A DNA stretch of 5,996 nucleotides. Source: GCA-2686765 sp036012725 (GTDB taxonomy: Bacteria; Pseudomonadota; Alphaproteobacteria; Rhodospirillales; 2-02-FULL-58-16). The DNA lies in assembly GCA_036012725.1 (NCBI GenBank), contig DASCPW010000050.1, positions 1 through 5,996 on the forward strand, written 5' to 3'. Positions 4,872 to 5,996 of this stretch are shown one piece after another. The translations under genes were made by a program, and so were the position numbers. How positions within the stretch are numbered: position 1 is the first letter of the stretch; every line of letters starts with the position of its first letter. The notes under the pieces are model-generated. The model was not told where the DNA came from. It worked only from the letters and a program-made list of their open reading frames with translations, and did no database searches.

Positions 4872-5996
4872 ATGGGGTTAACCCCCCGCCTGGAGTTGCG
4901 GCGGAGCCAGTCGCTGGTGATGACGCCACAACTGCAGCAGGCGATCAAATTGCTGCAACTTTCCAACATCGAACTGCTCGACTACGTGGAGCAGGAACTG
5001 GAGCGCAACCCGCTCTTGGAGAGGGACGGCGAAGAAAGCAAAGGGGAAAACGGCGAGACAGCGCCGGAAGATGACCCCAGGGTATCCACGGAGCAAGAAT
5101 CCGCCAGCCTGGAGAGTATTGATTTCAGCGACGATCAAAACCACCAAATCCCCGAGGACAGCACCCTGGACGTGGATTGTGACAATCAATGGAGCACCGA
5201 CACGCCCGGTGACGCCGTTATTAACGACGTCGAGGGCGGGTTTGCCGACGTCGCTTTCGCCAACTGGGGCCAGGGCGGCGGGTTTGACGAAACCGCGCCC
5301 AACTTGGAAGAGGTCCTTTCCGGCAAACCGTCCCTGCGTGATCATTTGTACAGCCAGTTGGCGATCGATATCGACGACCCGGTTGACCGGATGATCGGCG
5401 TCCATCTGATTGAAGCCCTGGACGAGGCCGGTTACATCGCCGGTGAACTGGCCCCGATTGCCATTGCTCTTGGCTGTGCTATGGATCGCGTGGAGGCGGT
5501 GCTCGAGCGGTTTCAACAATTTGATCCGCCGGGAATTTTCGCCCGCAACCTAGTCGAATGTCTGAGCTTGCAACTGCGCGAGCGCAATCGCCTCGACCCC
5601 GCCATGCAAATTTTTCTCGAAAACCTGGACCTGCTGGCGAAACGGGACCTGGCAGGTTTGAGTAAAATCTGCGGTGTGGATAGCGAGGACATCGCCGACA
5701 TGGCAGCTGAAATCAGGGAGTTGGACCCGAAGCCGGCGCTGGTCTTCGACCAAACTATTACCCAGCCGATCACTCCCGATGTTCTCATGCGGCCACGGCC
5801 GGGTGGCGGCTGGATCATAGAGCTCAATCCGGATACCTTGCCGCGTGTGTTGGTCAACAACACCTACCACGCACACATCAACAACGCCACCCGCTCCAAG
5901 GAAGACCGGCAATATATCAACGAGTGCTATCAGTCGGCCAACTGGCTGGTGAAATCCCTTCATCAGAGGGCGACGACCATCCTCAAGGTGTCGACT
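4872..5996 (+). CDS. rpoN: RNA polymerase sigma54 factor, C-terminus cut by the window edge
   Basis: Sigma54 directs RNA polymerase to -24/-12 promoters and needs an enhancer-binding ATPase to open DNA. The frame is open from ATG 4872 to the window end, giving 375 residues. Region I is clear at residues 1-50 (LRRSQSLVMTPQLQQAIKLL, then ELERNPLLE). Region II at about 51-150 is acidic, with a glycine-rich FANWGQGGGFDE stretch. The core-binding domain starts near 152 (KPSLRDHLYSQL) and includes FDPPGIFARNLVECLSLQL (217-235), ELDPKPALVF (283-292) and SANWLVKSLHQRATTILKV (355-373). The helix-turn-helix and RpoN box lie beyond the edge, since family members have about 480-520 residues. The start agrees with the family N-terminus (MGLTPRLELRRSQ), though only a non-consensus GGGCGGG at 4857-4863 precedes it. 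It begins 24 bases after lptB, probably in the same transcript. The lptB-rpoN pairing is conserved across Gram-negative bacteria; hpf and ptsN often follow. Confidence 0.96.
   Translation, partial: MGLTPRLELRRSQSLVMTPQLQQAIKLLQLSNIELLDYVEQELERNPLLERDGEESKGENGETAPEDDPRVSTEQESASLESIDFSDDQNHQIPEDSTLDVDCDNQWSTDTPGDAVINDVEGGFADVAFANWGQGGGFDETAPNLEEVLSGKPSLRDHLYSQLAIDIDDPVDRMIGVHLIEALDEAGYIAGELAPIAIALGCAMDRVEAVLERFQQFDPPGIFARNLVECLSLQLRERNRLDPAMQIFLENLDLLAKRDLAGLSKICGVDSEDIADMAAEIRELDPKPALVFDQTITQPITPDVLMRPRPGGGWIIELNPDTLPRVLVNNTYHAHINNATRSKEDRQYINECYQSANWLVKSLHQRATTILKVST

Noticed and set aside
4878..5963. Long minus-strand open frames of 213, 116 and 137 codons opposite the right end
   Set aside because: They are antisense to a frame that is unmistakably sigma54 from 4872 to the edge. 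GC-rich genes often leave the opposite strand open.
1..5996. Mobile elements, CRISPR arrays, phage or defence genes
   Set aside because: I found no transposase or integrase motif, no spaced direct repeats and no second copy of the tRNA 3' end as an attachment site. The gene content is conserved core.

Overview
The window reads as ordinary core chromosome of an alphaproteobacterium, most like the Rhodospirillales. This is inferred from gene order, moderately high GC with C/G-rich third positions, a short RNase D without HRDC domains, and the protein signatures of LptC, LptA, LptB and RpoN. Every complete gene lies on the + strand. I could not run a search, so the taxonomic call is inference.

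Layout: positions 1-215 hold no gene I can name, though a short open stretch reaching about position 104 could be the tail of an upstream gene. A TTGACA -35 element at 216 precedes a complete tRNA-Leu(CAG) at 286-372. Only 52 bases later comes rnd (RNase D, best start GTG at 425 or 428, ending at 1054). Positions 1055-1463 form a 409-base non-coding stretch. It contains a weak terminator-like hairpin, a good sigma70-type promoter, a 22-codon reading frame with a strong Shine-Dalgarno, and GC-rich inverted repeats. Then follows the tight cluster kdsD (1464-2459), lptC (2474-3178), lptA (3178-4017), lptB (4050-4847) and rpoN (4872 to the window edge, C-terminus missing).

How the genes work together: KdsD makes arabinose 5-phosphate, the precursor of the Kdo sugar of lipopolysaccharide. 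LptB (ATPase), LptC (inner-membrane-anchored periplasmic protein) and LptA (periplasmic bridge) are parts of the machine that carries finished lipopolysaccharide to the outer membrane. RpoN (sigma54) is a long-known neighbour of lptB across Gram-negative bacteria. The cluster lacks kdsC, which separates kdsD from lptC in E. coli. tRNA-Leu next to rnd places a tRNA beside an exoribonuclease of a family that trims tRNA 3' ends.

I see no undescribed system here. The points most worth a second look are the ungapped internal duplication and the lone cysteine pair in LptA, the structured kdsD leader with its small reading frame, and the tRNA-rnd junction.
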